Assembly (NCBI RefSeq): GCF_020037015.1
Contig: NZ_JAIQDE010000012.1
Location: 1 to 64,000 of the forward strand
Reading direction: 5' to 3'
DNA from: Corallococcus sp. AS-1-6
Lineage (GTDB): Bacteria; Myxococcota; Myxococcia; Myxococcales; Myxococcaceae
Length of the DNA: 64,000 bases
In this document: in pieces, positions 21,054-29,400 of the stretch
Layout: the number at the start of each line of letters is the position of its first letter
Position numbering within the stretch: position 1 is the stretch's first letter
Notes under the pieces: model-generated
The model's input: only the letters and a program-made list of their open reading frames with translations
What the model was told of the DNA's origin: nothing
Databases searched by the model: none
Position numbers and translations under genes: made by a program

Positions 21054-22713
21054 CATCGCCGCGCCGGGGGCCGTCCCCGGCCATGAGGCGCACGACGACC
21101 ACGGCCACCACCCGAGCTACCTGACGGACGGCACCACGGTGAAGTCGTGGCTGCTGACGGTGGACCACAAGCGCATCGGCATCATGTACATGGCGTGGAT
21201 CCTGCTCTTCTTCCTGGTGGGCGGCATCTTCGCGCTGCTCATCCGGATCGAGCTGCTCACGCCCGGCCCGACCATCATGGACGCGATGACGTACAACCGC
21301 GTCTTCACGCTGCATGGCGTGGTCATGATCTTCCTGTTCATGATCCCCGCCATCCCGGGCATCTTCGGCAACTTCATGCTGCCCTTGATGCTGGGCGCCA
21401 AGGACGTGGCGTTCCCGCGGCTGAACCTGCTGTCGCTCTACGTGTACCTGGCGGGCGCGGGCTTCGCGCTCTGGGGCATGCTCAACGGCGGCCTGGACAC
21501 CGGCTGGACCTTCTACACGCCGTACAGCGCGCACACGACGACCACGGTCGCGCCGGTGCTCTTCGGCGCGTTCATCATCGGGTTCAGCTCCATCCTCACG
21601 GGCATGAACTTCATCGTCACCACGCACACCATGCGTGCGCCGGGCATCACCTGGTTCAAGATGCCCCTGATGGTGTGGGCGCTCTACGCCACCAGTTGCA
21701 TCCAGGTGCTGGCGACGCCGGTGATTGGCCTGCTGCTCCTGCTGGTGACGGCGGAGAACCTGTTCAGCCTGGGCATGTTCGACGTGGCCCGCGGCGGTGA
21801 CCCGGTGCTCTTCCAGCACCTGTTCTGGTTCTACAGCCACCCGGCCGTGTACATCATGGTGCTGCCGGCGTTCGGCGTGATGAGCGAGGTCGTCTCCGCC
21901 TTCAGCCGCAAGAACATCTTCGGCTACCGCGCGGTGGCGTACTCCAGCGTGGGCATCGCCTTCGTGGGCTTCTTCGCCTGGGGCCACCACATGTTCGTGT
22001 CCGGCCAGTCGACCTTCAACGCCGGCGTGTTCGGCGTGCTGTCGATGCTGGTGGGCGTGTTCACGGCCATCAAGGTCTTCAACTGGGTGGGCACCGTCTA
22101 CAAGGGCGCGGTGGAGTTCACGACCCCGTTCGCCTACTTCTGCGGCTTCCTGTTCTTCACCGTGTTCGGCGGCATGACGGGCATCGCGGTGGCGACGGTG
22201 TCGCTGGACGTGGCGTGGCACGACACCTACTTCGTCGTGGCGCACTTCCACTTCATCATGGTGGGCGCGACGATCATGGCCTTCCTGGCCGCGCTCCACT
22301 ACTGGTTCCCGAAGATGTTCGGGAAGATGTACCACGAGGGGTGGGGCCTGGTTTCCGCGGCGCTCATCATCCTGGGCTTCAACGCGACGTTCATCCCCCA
22401 GTTCCTCGTGGGCAACGCGGGCATGCCGCGCCGCTACTACGAGTACCCGGAGCGCTTCCAGGCGCTGAACGTGGCGTCCACCGCCGGTGCGTCGCTGCTC
22501 GCGTTCGGCTTCATCATCATCGCCATCTACCTGACCTACGCGCTCATCTACGGCGAGCGCGTGGACAACCCGTGGAACAGCAAGGGCTACGAGTGGCTGA
22601 CCATGTCCCCTCCGCCCACGCACAACTTCATCGGGCCCCAGCCGACTTACCCCGAGGAGCCGCACTTCTACGTGGATCCGAAGAAGGCCGAGGGCGAGGT
22701 GTCGGATGTCTAG
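21037..22713 (+). CDS. ctaD: Cytochrome c oxidase subunit I (A2-type haem-copper oxidase)
   Basis: 558 residues with twelve or so membrane helices. Ligands are visible: low-spin haem His in LHGVVMIFLF, CuB ligands in YSHPAVY and WGHHMFVSGQ, and haem ligands in HDTYFVVAHFHF. Helix VI reads YSHPAVY, not the HPEVY of A1 oxidases; the missing Glu and the Tyr-Ser pair place it with the A2 family, as in Rhodothermus caa3. It reduces oxygen and pumps protons. The start lies 17 bases inside coxB, so translation is probably coupled. Confidence 0.95.
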   Translation: MTPSSSIAAPGAVPGHEAHDDHGHHPSYLTDGTTVKSWLLTVDHKRIGIMYMAWILLFFLVGGIFALLIRIELLTPGPTIMDAMTYNRVFTLHGVVMIFLFMIPAIPGIFGNFMLPLMLGAKDVAFPRLNLLSLYVYLAGAGFALWGMLNGGLDTGWTFYTPYSAHTTTTVAPVLFGAFIIGFSSILTGMNFIVTTHTMRAPGITWFKMPLMVWALYATSCIQVLATPVIGLLLLLVTAENLFSLGMFDVARGGDPVLFQHLFWFYSHPAVYIMVLPAFGVMSEVVSAFSRKNIFGYRAVAYSSVGIAFVGFFAWGHHMFVSGQSTFNAGVFGVLSMLVGVFTAIKVFNWVGTVYKGAVEFTTPFAYFCGFLFFTVFGGMTGIAVATVSLDVAWHDTYFVVAHFHFIMVGATIMAFLAALHYWFPKMFGKMYHEGWGLVSAALIILGFNATFIPQFLVGNAGMPRRYYEYPERFQALNVASTAGASLLAFGFIIIAIYLTYALIYGERVDNPWNSKGYEWLTMSPPPTHNFIGPQPTYPEEPHFYVDPKKAEGEVSDV

Positions 22714-23368
22714 CGCTCACGTGACGCCGGGCTCGGTGCCCGGTCCCAAGCTGGCTGCCCACTTCGCGTCGCTGGATGTCCAGAAGCACGCGGCGCGGCT
22801 GGGCATGTGGCTGTTCCTCGCCACGGAAATCCTGCTCTTCGCGGGTCTGTTCGCGTGCTACGCGGCCTACCGCTTCCTGTTCCCGGAAGCGTGGGCGGCC
22901 TCCAGCCGCAGCCTGGACCTGACGATGGGCACCATCAACACGGTGGTGCTCATCACCTCCTCGTTCACCGCCGCCATGGCGGTGCACTACGCCAAGGAGG
23001 GGAAGAACAAGATGGTGGGGCACATGAACGTGCTCACCCTCCTGATGGCGCTGGGCTTCCTCGTCATCAAGTTCTTCGAGTACAAGCACAAGTTCCACAT
23101 CGGGACGCTGCCGGGCCGCTACTACTTCTACGAAGGCATCCAGTTGCCGGGCGCGCCGCTGTACTTCTCCGTGTACTTCGCCTCCACGGCGCTGCACGCG
23201 CTGCACGTCATCATCGGCATGACGGTGCTGGCGTTCGCCACGGTGCGCGCGTACCGCGTCGGGGACTTCAGCGCGAACAACTACACGCAGGTCGAGCTGG
23301 GCTCCATGTACTGGCACCTCGTCGACCTGGTGTGGATCTTCCTCTTCCCGATGCTGTACCTGGTCTGA
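22706..23368 (+). CDS. ctaE: Cytochrome c oxidase subunit III
   Basis: 220 residues with about five membrane helices (MWLFLATEILLFAGLFACY, STALHALHVIIGMTVLAFA, YWHLVDLVWIFLFPMLYL). The HLVDLVWIFLFP ending is the subunit III signature. The five-helix length is typical of bacterial caa3 enzymes. It overlaps ctaD by eight bases and is followed ten bases later by subunit IV. Confidence 0.93.
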   Translation: MSSAHVTPGSVPGPKLAAHFASLDVQKHAARLGMWLFLATEILLFAGLFACYAAYRFLFPEAWAASSRSLDLTMGTINTVVLITSSFTAAMAVHYAKEGKNKMVGHMNVLTLLMALGFLVIKFFEYKHKFHIGTLPGRYYFYEGIQLPGAPLYFSVYFASTALHALHVIIGMTVLAFATVRAYRVGDFSANNYTQVELGSMYWHLVDLVWIFLFPMLYLV

Positions 23369-23378
23369 GGGTTACGAC

Positions 23379-23819
23379 ATGGCCATCGCCAACGAATCGC
23401 GTCAGGAAGAGCACAACATGCAGGAGCACCACGGCGCCGGGCGCTACGTGGTCATCTGGATTGCCCTGCTGGTGCTGACGCTCGTCACCGTTTTCACCGG
23501 CCGCATGCACCTGCCTGACTTCGGTCTGGTGCTCGCGCTCATCATCGCCAGCGTGAAGGGCACGCTGGTGGCGCTGTACTTCATGCACCTGTCGGAGCAC
23601 CAGGGCGCCAACCGCCTGGTGTTCGCCGTGTCCATCCTGTTCGTGGTGCTGCTCATCGGCTTCTCGCTGATGGACCTGGGCACGCGCTTCCGTCTGGCCA
23701 ACCCGCCGGGGTCGCAGTACAGCGACCTGCAGGCGGTGGACATCGGCGCGAACCCGACGGAAGGCCGCACGGGTGGCCACCAGCAGCTCCAGAAGCAGGG
23801 ACACGAGACGCACGAGTAG
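23379..23819 (+). CDS. Cytochrome c oxidase subunit IV family protein
   Basis: 146 residues with three membrane helices (VVIWIALLVLTLVTVFTG, GLVLALIIASVKGTLVALYFMHL, LVFAVSILFVVLLIGFSLMD). The KGTLVALYFMHL segment is typical of the prokaryotic COX4/CyoD family. The soluble tail is Gln/His-rich (HQQLQKQGHETHE). Subunit IV supports assembly or stability of the oxidase. A GAGG lies before the ATG. It is the last gene of the operon, followed by a strong terminator. Confidence 0.9.
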   Translation: MAIANESRQEEHNMQEHHGAGRYVVIWIALLVLTLVTVFTGRMHLPDFGLVLALIIASVKGTLVALYFMHLSEHQGANRLVFAVSILFVVLLIGFSLMDLGTRFRLANPPGSQYSDLQAVDIGANPTEGRTGGHQQLQKQGHETHE

Positions 23820-23851
23820 TCCCCCGCTTCCGTCAGCCCCCTGAAGCACGA

Positions 23852-23892
23852 ACGCGGCGCCCGGGATGCTTCCCTGGCGCCGCGTCGCTTTT
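23852..23892 (+). terminator. Intrinsic terminator of the act-cox operon
   Basis: Arms 23852-23866 and 23871-23885 form a 15-base stem with one mismatch around a TGCT loop, followed by CGCTTTT. It stands 33 bases past the subunit IV stop, exactly where the roughly 13 kb operon should end. Confidence 0.85.
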
Positions 23893-23915
23893 GGGCGGGC
23901 CCGGCGGGCCCGCCC
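23893..23915. repeat. Perfect GC hairpin between convergent genes
   Basis: GGGCGGGCCC, a GGC loop and GGGCCCGCCC form a perfect ten-pair stem immediately after the operon terminator and ten bases from the stop of the minus-strand gene at 23925. It could terminate the leftward gene, though the bases beyond it on that strand are A-rich, not T-rich. Confidence 0.6.
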
Positions 23916-23924
23916 GGTGGAGGC

Positions 23925-24971
23925 CTACAGGGCGACGGTCAGGTTGAAGGAGAGCGCCGTGTCCGTGGACACCTTGCCCGGGGGCGGAGCGCTGTCGGAC
24001 TTCACGAGGAAGCCCACGCCCAGGGCCAGCGCGTCCGTGAGGTTCGCCATCACCTGCGTCTGGCTGCTGAAGAGGACGCGCGAGTCGGAGATGACGCTGA
24101 CCAGGATCTCCGCGTCCTCCTGGAAGGTGATGTCCTTGGAGAGGCCGTAGCGGAACATGGCGCCGAAGCGCGGGCCGCCCAGGTCCACGTCGCCCAGGTC
24201 CAGGCGTGTCGGGTAGTACTGGAAGCGCAGTTCGCGCGCGTAGCGGAACGCGAAGTCGGTGCGCAGGATGGCCTCGTTCGTGCCGGTCTTCGTGTCCTTC
24301 TTGGTGTCGAACCAGAGGATGCCGGCACCGGCTTCACCGTAGGGCCGCGCCTCGATGCTCTTGATGTGGTCCGTGTCCGCGCCGGCCAGCAGGTAGCCGC
24401 TGATCTCCTGCGTGAAGCGGCGGTCCCCCCGCAGCTCGACGCCGGCGTTGAGGGCCACCACCTGGGACAGGGACTCCACCTCCCCTTCCACCTCGGGCGG
24501 GCGGCTGCGGCCGTACGCGCCGTAGGCCTTCACGGAGTAGATCCACTTGTCCGTCTTGCGCAGCGCGCTGGCCAGGCCGCTCACGGTCAGCGTGGACGCG
24601 TTGCCGGTGAGGGAGATGAGGCTCAGGCCCACGCTGACGTCCCAGGCGCTGGGCTTCGCGGGGGCCGCCGCGGCGGCAGCCTCGACGGCGGGCGCGGGCG
24701 GCGGCGCGACGGGCCCGCGCGCGGTCACCTCGGCCAGCTTCTCGATGGCCTCCGCGAGCCGGGCGCTGGCCTCGGCGGCGCGCTCGGCGGCGAGGGCAGC
24801 GCGCTCGGCGGCGGCGGCGGCGCGCTCCGCGGCGGGGGCGTCCTCGGGGAGGGCGGGCGGCGCCGGAGCGCGGACGGCGGCCGGCGGCGGCGGGGCGGCG
24901 GGACGCGGGGCGGGTGCCGGCGGCGTCTGGGATTGCAGTGACGAGGCGAGCAGCAGCGCGACGGGGAGCAT
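23925..24971 (-). CDS. DUF481-like outer-membrane beta-barrel protein
   Basis: 348 residues from ATG 24971, preceded by AAGGAA. A signal peptide (LPVALLLASSLQSQ) is followed by a Pro/Ala linker and a helical Ala-Glu-Arg segment with repeated AAERAA units (about residues 45-85). After AWDVSVGLSLISLTGNAST the rest is alternating beta strands (YSVKAYGAYGRS, FRYARELRFQYYPTRLDLG) ending in LSFNLTVAL, typical of a DUF481 barrel. The helical segment may span the periplasm. Function unknown; the gene is convergent with the oxidase operon. Confidence 0.75.
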   Translation of the reverse strand: MLPVALLLASSLQSQTPPAPAPRPAAPPPPAAVRAPAPPALPEDAPAAERAAAAAERAALAAERAAEASARLAEAIEKLAEVTARGPVAPPPAPAVEAAAAAAPAKPSAWDVSVGLSLISLTGNASTLTVSGLASALRKTDKWIYSVKAYGAYGRSRPPEVEGEVESLSQVVALNAGVELRGDRRFTQEISGYLLAGADTDHIKSIEARPYGEAGAGILWFDTKKDTKTGTNEAILRTDFAFRYARELRFQYYPTRLDLGDVDLGGPRFGAMFRYGLSKDITFQEDAEILVSVISDSRVLFSSQTQVMANLTDALALGVGFLVKSDSAPPPGKVSTDTALSFNLTVAL

Positions 24972-25138
24972 CAAGGTTCCTTGGGTGAGGCAGGTGCGGC
25001 AGCGGACCTGCAAGGGAGCGTGAGAGTGCCGGCTCCCTTTCCGGCGTGAACTTCTTAACGCCATGGGACAGGGAGCGTCTCCACCTTCTAGGCTCGAAAT
25101 GCGGGCCCTTCCTGGCCCCGGTACGTGAGGACCCGCCC

Positions 25139-25810
25139 TTGAGGCCCACCCTGCTCGCGCTGCTGTTCGTGTCGTGGTCCTGGCCCGCGGTCGTCACGGC
25201 GGCGCAGAAGGTCACCGTTCCGGTGGACGTGGGAGTGGGGCCGGCGGTGTTCGTGTTCTCCGGCCCCATCGCGGACGACCAGTTGCTGCACACGGGGCTG
25301 AAGCTGTCGGTGGACGCGGTGCTGGACAAGGAGTGGCTGCGCAAGAACCAGCGCGCGATTCCCGCGCGCTACCGGAAGCAGGCGAAGCAGATGGACGAGA
25401 TCCGCATCTCGCCGTCCATCTTCATCCCGGACTCGTTCATCATCTCGCCGAAGTACCGCGACACGGGGATGTACGGCGTGACGTTCAAGCCGCTGGGCCT
25501 GGGGGTGCCGCTGTCGTCCAGTCCGGTGCGCTTCAAGCTGGGCGTGGGGCTGGTGTTGACGTACGCGTACATCTTCTCCGACACGCTGCCGGACACGCAC
25601 TTCCTGCGGCCCGGAGCGAGCCTGGGCGCGGACCTGGAGTTCCAGTTGGCGAAGAGCTTCCTCGTCAGCGTGGGCTGGGAGTCCACGTTCTACGTGCCGC
25701 AGGAGCTGGGCGGGCTGGGGCTGCCGGACTCCCTGGGGGACGGCATCTTCCACGTGGGGCAGGCGTACCTGCAACTGCACTTCCGGTTCCCGTACACCAC
25801 GACGCTGTAG
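25139..25810 (+). CDS. Outer-membrane beta-barrel-like hypothetical protein
   Basis: 223 residues if translation starts at TTG 25139, which has GAGG upstream and makes LRPTLLALLFVSWSWPAVVTA a signal peptide. An ATG at 25046 in the same frame adds a 31-residue segment that would spoil the signal. The mature part is beta-rich (VRFKLGVGLVLTYAYIFSD, FLVSVGWESTFYVPQ) and ends LQLHFRFPYTTTL, consistent with an outer-membrane barrel. No family was recognised. It is divergent from the DUF481-like gene, so both may share a promoter region. Confidence 0.65.
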   Translation: MRPTLLALLFVSWSWPAVVTAAQKVTVPVDVGVGPAVFVFSGPIADDQLLHTGLKLSVDAVLDKEWLRKNQRAIPARYRKQAKQMDEIRISPSIFIPDSFIISPKYRDTGMYGVTFKPLGLGVPLSSSPVRFKLGVGLVLTYAYIFSDTLPDTHFLRPGASLGADLEFQLAKSFLVSVGWESTFYVPQELGGLGLPDSLGDGIFHVGQAYLQLHFRFPYTTTL

Positions 25811-25853
25811 GGCTCGCGCGCGGGCGGGGCGCGCGTCTAGGGTGCCCGGCACC

Positions 25854-26810
25854 ATGTCCCTCGTCCTCGCCACCGACGCGCAGAAGGCGCAGCGCGACTC
25901 CGTCACCCATGCCGCGTGGGGTTCGCCCCTGAGCGTGCCGCAGTACCAGGAGCGCGAAGCGCGGCTGCGCGCGCACCCGTGGAGCCGCGAGGGCATGAAC
26001 ACGTGGCTGTGGCTGGCGGATGACGGCCGGGTGCTGGCGTCCTGCGAGACCTTCCACACGGACAGCTTCCTGCGGGGCGCGGACGGACACCTGACGCAGG
26101 GGGACAGCTACGCCATCGCCAGCGTGTACACGGAGGAGCACCTGCGCGGGCGGGGGCACGCCACGCGGCTGATGGACGCCGTCGCCGCGGAGCTGGAGCG
26201 GGTGGCGCCGCGTCCGCACTCGGTGGTCCTGTTCTCCGACGTGGGGGCGCCGCTGTACCGCCGGTCCGGCTACGTGGAGGTGCCCGCGTGGGACTGGCAC
26301 CTGGACGCGGTGGACGCGCCGGGGGGACGGCCCGTGGACGCGGGGCTCCAGGAGACGGACGTGGCGGGGGCGCTCGCGCGGATGCGCCGGCCGGACGTGC
26401 CCTTCTTCCTGTGGCCTGGCGCCGCGCAGGTGGACTGGCACCTGGAGCGGGAGCGCATCTACGCGGACCTGCTGGCGCGGCCCCGTCCCCGGACGTGCGG
26501 CGCGGTGGTGGGGGAGTCCACCGCGCTGTGGACGATGAACGCGCGCTACGGCGAGCTGGTGGTGCTGATGCTGGATGCGCGGGACGCCTCGTCGGCGGAG
26601 GCGCTGCTCACGGAGGCGCGCCGCGTGGCGCATCAGGCGGGGCTCAAGCGCGTGGTGTGGTGGGAGGAGCCCGCGACGGCGTCACTGCTGGGCGGGGTCC
26701 CCGGCGCGGTGCGGGTGCAGCGGGACGGGTCGCTGCCCATGCTGCGTCCGCTGCGCCCGGGGCTGCCCGCCGCGCCGGAGGTCCCCTTCCCTCGCGCCCT
26801 CTGGGTGTGA
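25854..26810 (+). CDS. GNAT-fold N-acetyltransferase with C-terminal extension
   Basis: 318 residues from ATG 25854; a GTG at 25842 would add four. The acetyl-CoA loop is SVYTEEHLRGRGHATRLMDAV (the RGRGHA pattern) around residues 90-110, followed by a beta strand and LYRRSGYVEV. A second, less familiar half (about residues 150-318) contains ALWTMNARYGELVVLMLDAR. The layout recalls the fungal LYC1 type, in which a GNAT domain carries a distinct C-terminal domain; this comparison is tentative. Substrate unknown. Confidence 0.75.
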   Translation: MSLVLATDAQKAQRDSVTHAAWGSPLSVPQYQEREARLRAHPWSREGMNTWLWLADDGRVLASCETFHTDSFLRGADGHLTQGDSYAIASVYTEEHLRGRGHATRLMDAVAAELERVAPRPHSVVLFSDVGAPLYRRSGYVEVPAWDWHLDAVDAPGGRPVDAGLQETDVAGALARMRRPDVPFFLWPGAAQVDWHLERERIYADLLARPRPRTCGAVVGESTALWTMNARYGELVVLMLDARDASSAEALLTEARRVAHQAGLKRVVWWEEPATASLLGGVPGAVRVQRDGSLPMLRPLRPGLPAAPEVPFPRALWV

Positions 26811-26905
26811 GCCCGGTGCTTCGGGACCGCCGCCACCGTCCGACGTGACAGGGGAACCCGCGCGCCGCCATCCCTGGAAGGGCGCGCTGGCCGCCTGACC
26901 TCCGG

Positions 26906-26939
26906 CCGGGTGGGAGCAGGGGCGCTGCCCCCAACCCGG
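26906..26939 (+). terminator. Hairpin after the GNAT gene
   Basis: Outer arms CCGGGT and ACCCGG with an inner GGGGC-GCT-GCCCC stem form a composite hairpin. No T tract follows, so termination is uncertain. Confidence 0.35.
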
Positions 26940-26977
26940 ATGTGTCAGGCGGCGACAGGTCCCCTAGGATGCGCCCC

Positions 26978-28117
26978 ATGGCCGAGCGAAGGCGCATCAT
27001 CGAGGGCACCTGGAACTGCACGTCCTGTGGCGCCCGCAGCATCCCTGCCCGTCACAAGAACTGCCCCTCCTGCAACAACCCGCGGGAGCTCACCGGCAAG
27101 GAGTCCGAGTTCGACTTCGGTGACGTGGACGCGGCCTCCGGAAGGTCCACCCGCGAAGGCGTCACCGACGAACAGGCCCTGGACCTGGCCGGCGCCGGCG
27201 AGGACTGGTTCTGCGCCTACTGCGGCGCGGCCAACCGGGGCGACGGCAAGCGCTGCCGGCAGTGCTCCGCCGAGCGGGGCTCGGACGCGAAGGCCGCGCC
27301 GCTGGCGGACCTGTCCCCCCAGGCCCCACCGAAGCCCGCGCCCAAGCCGCGCCGCTTCGGGAAGGTGGCGCTCATCGTGGTGGGCATCCTGGGCTCGTGC
27401 TGCCTGGGCACCTGCGCGGTGGGCATCTGGGGAAACATGAAGCATGAGCTCCAGGGCGAGGTGGTGGCCACGAACTGGCGCCGCGCGCTGGTGCAGGAGC
27501 GCTTCGTCCCGGAGACGCGCACGGGCTGGCGGGACGAGCTGCGCCCCACGTCTCCGCGCATGCCGGTGAACGGCACGGGCGAGGTCGCGGGCGTGACGAA
27601 CATCCGCGACTGCGAGTCCCGCCAGCGCGGCACCCGCCGGGTGGCGGACGGCACCCAGCGCGTGTGCCGGACGAAGACGCGCAAGGTGGCCTGCGGCACC
27701 GAGGAGAAGTGCACCCGTCGCGACAAGGGCAACGGCTTCGCCGAGGAGGTCTGCCACGACGTGACGAAGTACTGCAGCGAGTCCTACGAGGACTGCGACA
27801 CGGAGACGCGCTACCGCAACGAGCCCGTCTACGCGCAGCAGTGCTCCTACGACACGTACGCCTGGAAGCCGGTGGACACGCGCGAGCTCAAGGGCACGGA
27901 GGGGCCGCCGCGCTGGCCGGAGCTCACCGCCGGGACGAACGAGCGGGTGCGGCGGGAAGAGGACTACACCGTGCTGGTGCGCTACGACGACGGCGGCGTG
28001 AAGCAGCACGAGGTGAAGCCCACGCGCGAGGAGGAGTTCGCCGCGTGGAAGAAGGGCCAGGGCGTCACGCTCACCGTGACGAACCTGGGCAAGGTGGAGC
28101 AGGCCGTCCGCCGCTGA
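26978..28117 (+). CDS. Double zinc-ribbon, single-pass membrane protein with Cys-rich outer domain
   Basis: 379 residues from ATG 26978; an ATG at 26969 is also possible. The N-terminus has two zinc ribbons, CTSCGARSIPARHKNCPSC and CAYCGAANRGDGKRCRQC, then a Pro-rich linker, one membrane helix (VALIVVGILGSCCLGTCAVGIW, about residues 129-150) and a 220-residue domain with about ten cysteines between nt 27607 and 27850. The last 80 residues carry an RYDDGGVKQHEV segment. The ribbons should face the cytosol and the Cys-rich domain the periplasm. Function unknown. The YkgJ-type gene follows by nine bases. Confidence 0.7.
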   Translation: MAERRRIIEGTWNCTSCGARSIPARHKNCPSCNNPRELTGKESEFDFGDVDAASGRSTREGVTDEQALDLAGAGEDWFCAYCGAANRGDGKRCRQCSAERGSDAKAAPLADLSPQAPPKPAPKPRRFGKVALIVVGILGSCCLGTCAVGIWGNMKHELQGEVVATNWRRALVQERFVPETRTGWRDELRPTSPRMPVNGTGEVAGVTNIRDCESRQRGTRRVADGTQRVCRTKTRKVACGTEEKCTRRDKGNGFAEEVCHDVTKYCSESYEDCDTETRYRNEPVYAQQCSYDTYAWKPVDTRELKGTEGPPRWPELTAGTNERVRREEDYTVLVRYDDGGVKQHEVKPTREEEFAAWKKGQGVTLTVTNLGKVEQAVRR

Positions 28118-28126
28118 AGGAGTCCC

Positions 28127-28429
28127 ATGGAGTGCACCTGCTGTGGCGCCTGCTGCGTGGCGCCAGACATCGCCGCGCTGGACAAGCCGCTGGGGCTGAG
28201 GTGCCCGCACCTGGGCGCGGACAACCTGTGCACCGTGTACGAGCGGCGGCCCCAGGTGTGCCGGGACTACGCAGCGGATGAAGTCTGCCGCCGCATCGAG
28301 GCCCCCACGCTGGAGGAGCGCGTGCACAACTACCTGGCGCTGTTCCAGCTCACCGCGGAGGCCCAGGCCGTGCGTGAGTCCGGCTGCGCCTCCATGCGGA
28401 TGGCGCGCGCCATCAGGGAGCGGAAGTGA
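28127..28429 (+). CDS. YkgJ family cysteine cluster protein
   Basis: 100 residues, preceded by AAGGAG. The family cysteine pattern is clear: CTCCGACC at the N-terminus, LRCPHLGADNLCTVYERRPQVCRDY, and a further Cys. Family members are thought to bind zinc or an iron-sulfur cluster and their roles are largely unknown. The stop overlaps the next start as GTGA, so it is coupled to the hydrolase downstream. Confidence 0.85.
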   Translation: MECTCCGACCVAPDIAALDKPLGLRCPHLGADNLCTVYERRPQVCRDYAADEVCRRIEAPTLEERVHNYLALFQLTAEAQAVRESGCASMRMARAIRERK

Positions 28430-29400
28430 CCTTCCAGCCCACCGAGCCGTTCATCCCCGCGCCGGGCCTTCGCGGCGCGCACGCGCAGACCATCTACGCG
28501 TCCCTCGTGCGCCCCACGCGCGTGCCTCCCCTGCGCCGGGAGCGGAGGGACCTGCCGGACGGGGACTTCGTCGACCTGGACACCTTCGACGGGCCCACGG
28601 GCGCGCCGCACGTGGTGGTGCTGCACGGCCTGGAGGGGTCCTCCCAGGCGGGCTACGTCACGGAGGTGCTGCGGGGCGCGGCGAAGCGCGGCTGGGGCGC
28701 CACGGCGATCAACTTCCGCTCGTGCAGCGGGGAGCCGAACCGGCTGGCCCGGGCGTACCACTCCGGGGACACGGCGGACACGCTGCTGGTGATGGCGGAC
28801 GTGCGCGCGCGCATCACCGGGCCCATGCTCGCGGTGGGCTTCTCCCTGGGCGCCAACGTGCTGTGCCGGCTGCTGGAGGAGACGGGCGAAGAGGCGCCGG
28901 TCGTGGCCGCCGCGTCCATCAGCGCGCCGTACGACCTGGACGCGTGCTGCCGCAAGCTGGATGGTGGCGGCGGCTACCACTGGCTCTACCGCGAGCGGTT
29001 CCTGCGCACGCTCAAGAGCAAGGCCCGCGCGAAGCTGCGGCGGTTCCCGGGCGCGTTCGACGGCAAGCGCATGGAGGCGGCGCGCACCATCCGGGGCTAT
29101 GACGACGTGGTCACCGGGCCGCTGCATGGCTTCCGGGACGCGGAGCACTACTACCGGGAGGCGTCGTCGGGGCCCCGGCTCGCGGACATCCGCCGGCCCA
29201 CGCTGCTCTTGAGCTCCGCGGATGATCCGATGCTGGAGGCGCCGGTGATTCCGCCTTCCGCGCGGGACAACCCGCTGCTCAGCGTGGTGCTGACCGAGCA
29301 GGGCGGCCACGTGGGCTTCGTCGCGGGCCGCGTGCACCGTCCGTACTTCTGGGCGGAGGCGCAGGCGCTCGCGTTCTTCGAGCGGGTGCTCGCCCGCTGA
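28426..29400 (+). CDS. YheT-type alpha/beta hydrolase
   Basis: 324 residues from GTG 28426. The opening PAPGLRGAHAQTIYASLVRP, the oxyanion HGLEGSS, the nucleophile elbow VGFSLGANVL (Ser near residue 142), an Asp in LLLSSADDPM and the catalytic His in TEQGGHVGFV match the YheT/ABHD1-3 family. These are membrane-associated or soluble esterases and lipases. The gene ends directly against the convergent gene at 29401, with no spacer. Confidence 0.9.
   Translation: MTFQPTEPFIPAPGLRGAHAQTIYASLVRPTRVPPLRRERRDLPDGDFVDLDTFDGPTGAPHVVVLHGLEGSSQAGYVTEVLRGAAKRGWGATAINFRSCSGEPNRLARAYHSGDTADTLLVMADVRARITGPMLAVGFSLGANVLCRLLEETGEEAPVVAAASISAPYDLDACCRKLDGGGGYHWLYRERFLRTLKSKARAKLRRFPGAFDGKRMEAARTIRGYDDVVTGPLHGFRDAEHYYREASSGPRLADIRRPTLLLSSADDPMLEAPVIPPSARDNPLLSVVLTEQGGHVGFVAGRVHRPYFWAEAQALAFFERVLAR

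Noticed and set aside
25046-25138. Extra N-terminal 31 residues for the barrel-like protein
   Set aside because: They are charged and would precede the signal peptide; a TTG with GAGG upstream fits the signal better.
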